This document shows positions 63,571 to 64,000 of a stretch of 64,000 nt of DNA, in pieces; position 1 is the first letter of the stretch, and each line of letters opens with the position of its first letter. The stretch lies in contig CALVNS010000004.1 of NCBI GenBank assembly GCA_944349855.1, forward strand, positions 1-64,000, given 5' to 3'. The stretch is from an uncultured Eubacteriales bacterium. Lineage in GTDB: Bacteria; Bacillota; Clostridia; Christensenellales; Aristaeellaceae. Under the pieces are notes generated by a model. The model was not told the origin of the DNA. It did not search any database and saw only the letters and a list, made by a program, of their open reading frames with translations. The position numbers and the translations under genes are program-made.

Positions 63571-63674
63571 GGCGACGTCTCCTTCGCTAGCTCTTTCTGT
63601 TTATAGAATACCACAAGAAGGGGAAAAATACAAATCCCCCTCGTCCGTTCCGGAAGCGGGCGATAAAAAAAAGA

Positions 63675-63703
63675 TGGAAAAACCGGCAGAACTGTACTAT
63701 ACT
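63675..63703 (+). promoter_or_regulatory. Candidate promoter of the phosphohexomutase gene
   Basis: TGGAAA (63675-63680), 17-bp spacer, TATACT (63698-63703). A nearby TTGACA (63708-63713) has no matching -10 box. Confidence 0.4.
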
Positions 63704-63753
63704 ATATTTGACACCGTATGCAGCTCATCCCATCAAGCAAGGAGGAGAACCTC

Positions 63754-64000
63754 GTGACGTATAAAGAACGATACGAACAATGGCTTCGCGATTTCGCGGA
63801 CGATCCGGCGACTGTGGCGGAACTTCAGGCCATTGCGGGAGACGAAAAGGAGATCGAGGACCGCTTCTACACCGAGCTCTCGTTTGGCACGGCGGGAATG
63901 CGCGGCGTACTTGGCGCTGGCACGAACCGCATGAACCTGCAAAACGTGCGCCGCGCCACCAAGGGCTTTGCCGACTATATCAATGCGGGCGATCCATCCT
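63754..64000 (+). CDS. Phosphoglucomutase/phosphomannomutase, 5' part only
   Basis: The first 82 codons are inside the window; the gene runs off the right edge. YTELSFGTAGMRGVLGAGTNRMN is the N-terminal substrate-binding motif of the phosphohexomutase family with its GTAGMRG signature, followed by NVRRATKGFADYI. GTG 63754 has a strong AAGGAGGAG 6 nt upstream. The opening of about 40 residues before the motif fits the roughly 570-residue clostridial phospho-sugar mutases. It interconverts hexose 1- and 6-phosphates. Confidence 0.9.
   Translation, partial: MTYKERYEQWLRDFADDPATVAELQAIAGDEKEIEDRFYTELSFGTAGMRGVLGAGTNRMNLQNVRRATKGFADYINAGDPS

Noticed and set aside
63708-63736. TTGACA upstream of the phosphohexomutase gene as -35 box
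   Set aside because: No acceptable -10 hexamer lies 16-18 bp downstream; TATACT at 63698-63703 is a better -10 box.

Overview
The window is 64 kb of G+C-rich bacterial chromosome (roughly two thirds G+C by eye), almost fully coding, with no insertion sequence, prophage, CRISPR array or rRNA operon. Gene content and order point to a Clostridia-type Firmicute: YabN/MazG-HU-RqcP order, a T-box in front of valS next to folC, DUF1385-prmC-prfA, ComF, AsnA, and polA-coaE. The high G+C, the carbohydrate enzymes and the absence of the sporulation genes yabP/yabQ after rqcP fit a non-sporulating gut lineage such as Christensenellales; that placement is an inference.

Layout. 1-8.6 kb: one transport operon in which an oligopeptide-type ABC importer (binding protein, two permeases, two ATPases) is bracketed by two paralogous M14-type metallopeptidase genes. 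8.7-11.1 kb (minus): an ABC-2-like ATPase/permease pair behind a tRNA-Ile. 11.2-14 kb: a small membrane protein, a secreted protein of unknown function and an M1-type aminopeptidase. 14-17.4 kb: MazG/YabN, HU, RqcP and a fused IspDF. 17.4-23.2 kb: T-box, valS, folC, rsmH, comF. 23.3-27.6 kb: a cytidylate-kinase-like gene and, convergent to it, a heterodimeric ABC exporter with one canonical and one degenerate ATP site. 27.8-36 kb: GH2 glycosidase, LOR/SDH-family protein, HD protein, radical-SAM sulfatase-maturase-like enzyme, MFS permease and IlvE. 36-41.5 kb: an unrecognised protein, RluA-type pseudouridine synthase, HAD phosphatase, DUF362 ferredoxin-like protein and RarA. 41.5-48.5 kb: GyrI-like protein, an IlvD/Edd dehydratase, GH130, DUF6440 and LacZ. 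48.6-55.7 kb: DUF1385, prmC, prfA, ZIP transporter, TsaC/Sua5, YwlE-type phosphatase, deoxyinosine glycosylase and pyrimidine nucleoside phosphorylase, many with overlapping stops and starts. 55.8-63.6 kb: an alpha/beta hydrolase, then (minus) polA-coaE-lytic transglycosylase-orphan binding protein, a structured noncoding stretch and asnA. The window ends inside a phosphoglucomutase/phosphomannomutase gene.

The best candidate for an undescribed system is the M14-bracketed peptide importer: both peptidases lack signal peptides, so peptides are probably imported and trimmed in the cytoplasm by a dedicated enzyme pair. Other points of interest are a dehydratase lacking one expected Fe-S cysteine, a structured RNA candidate near 57.8-57.96 kb, a stand-alone LOR/SDH (TIGR00300-type) protein and a conspicuous dyad upstream of lacZ.
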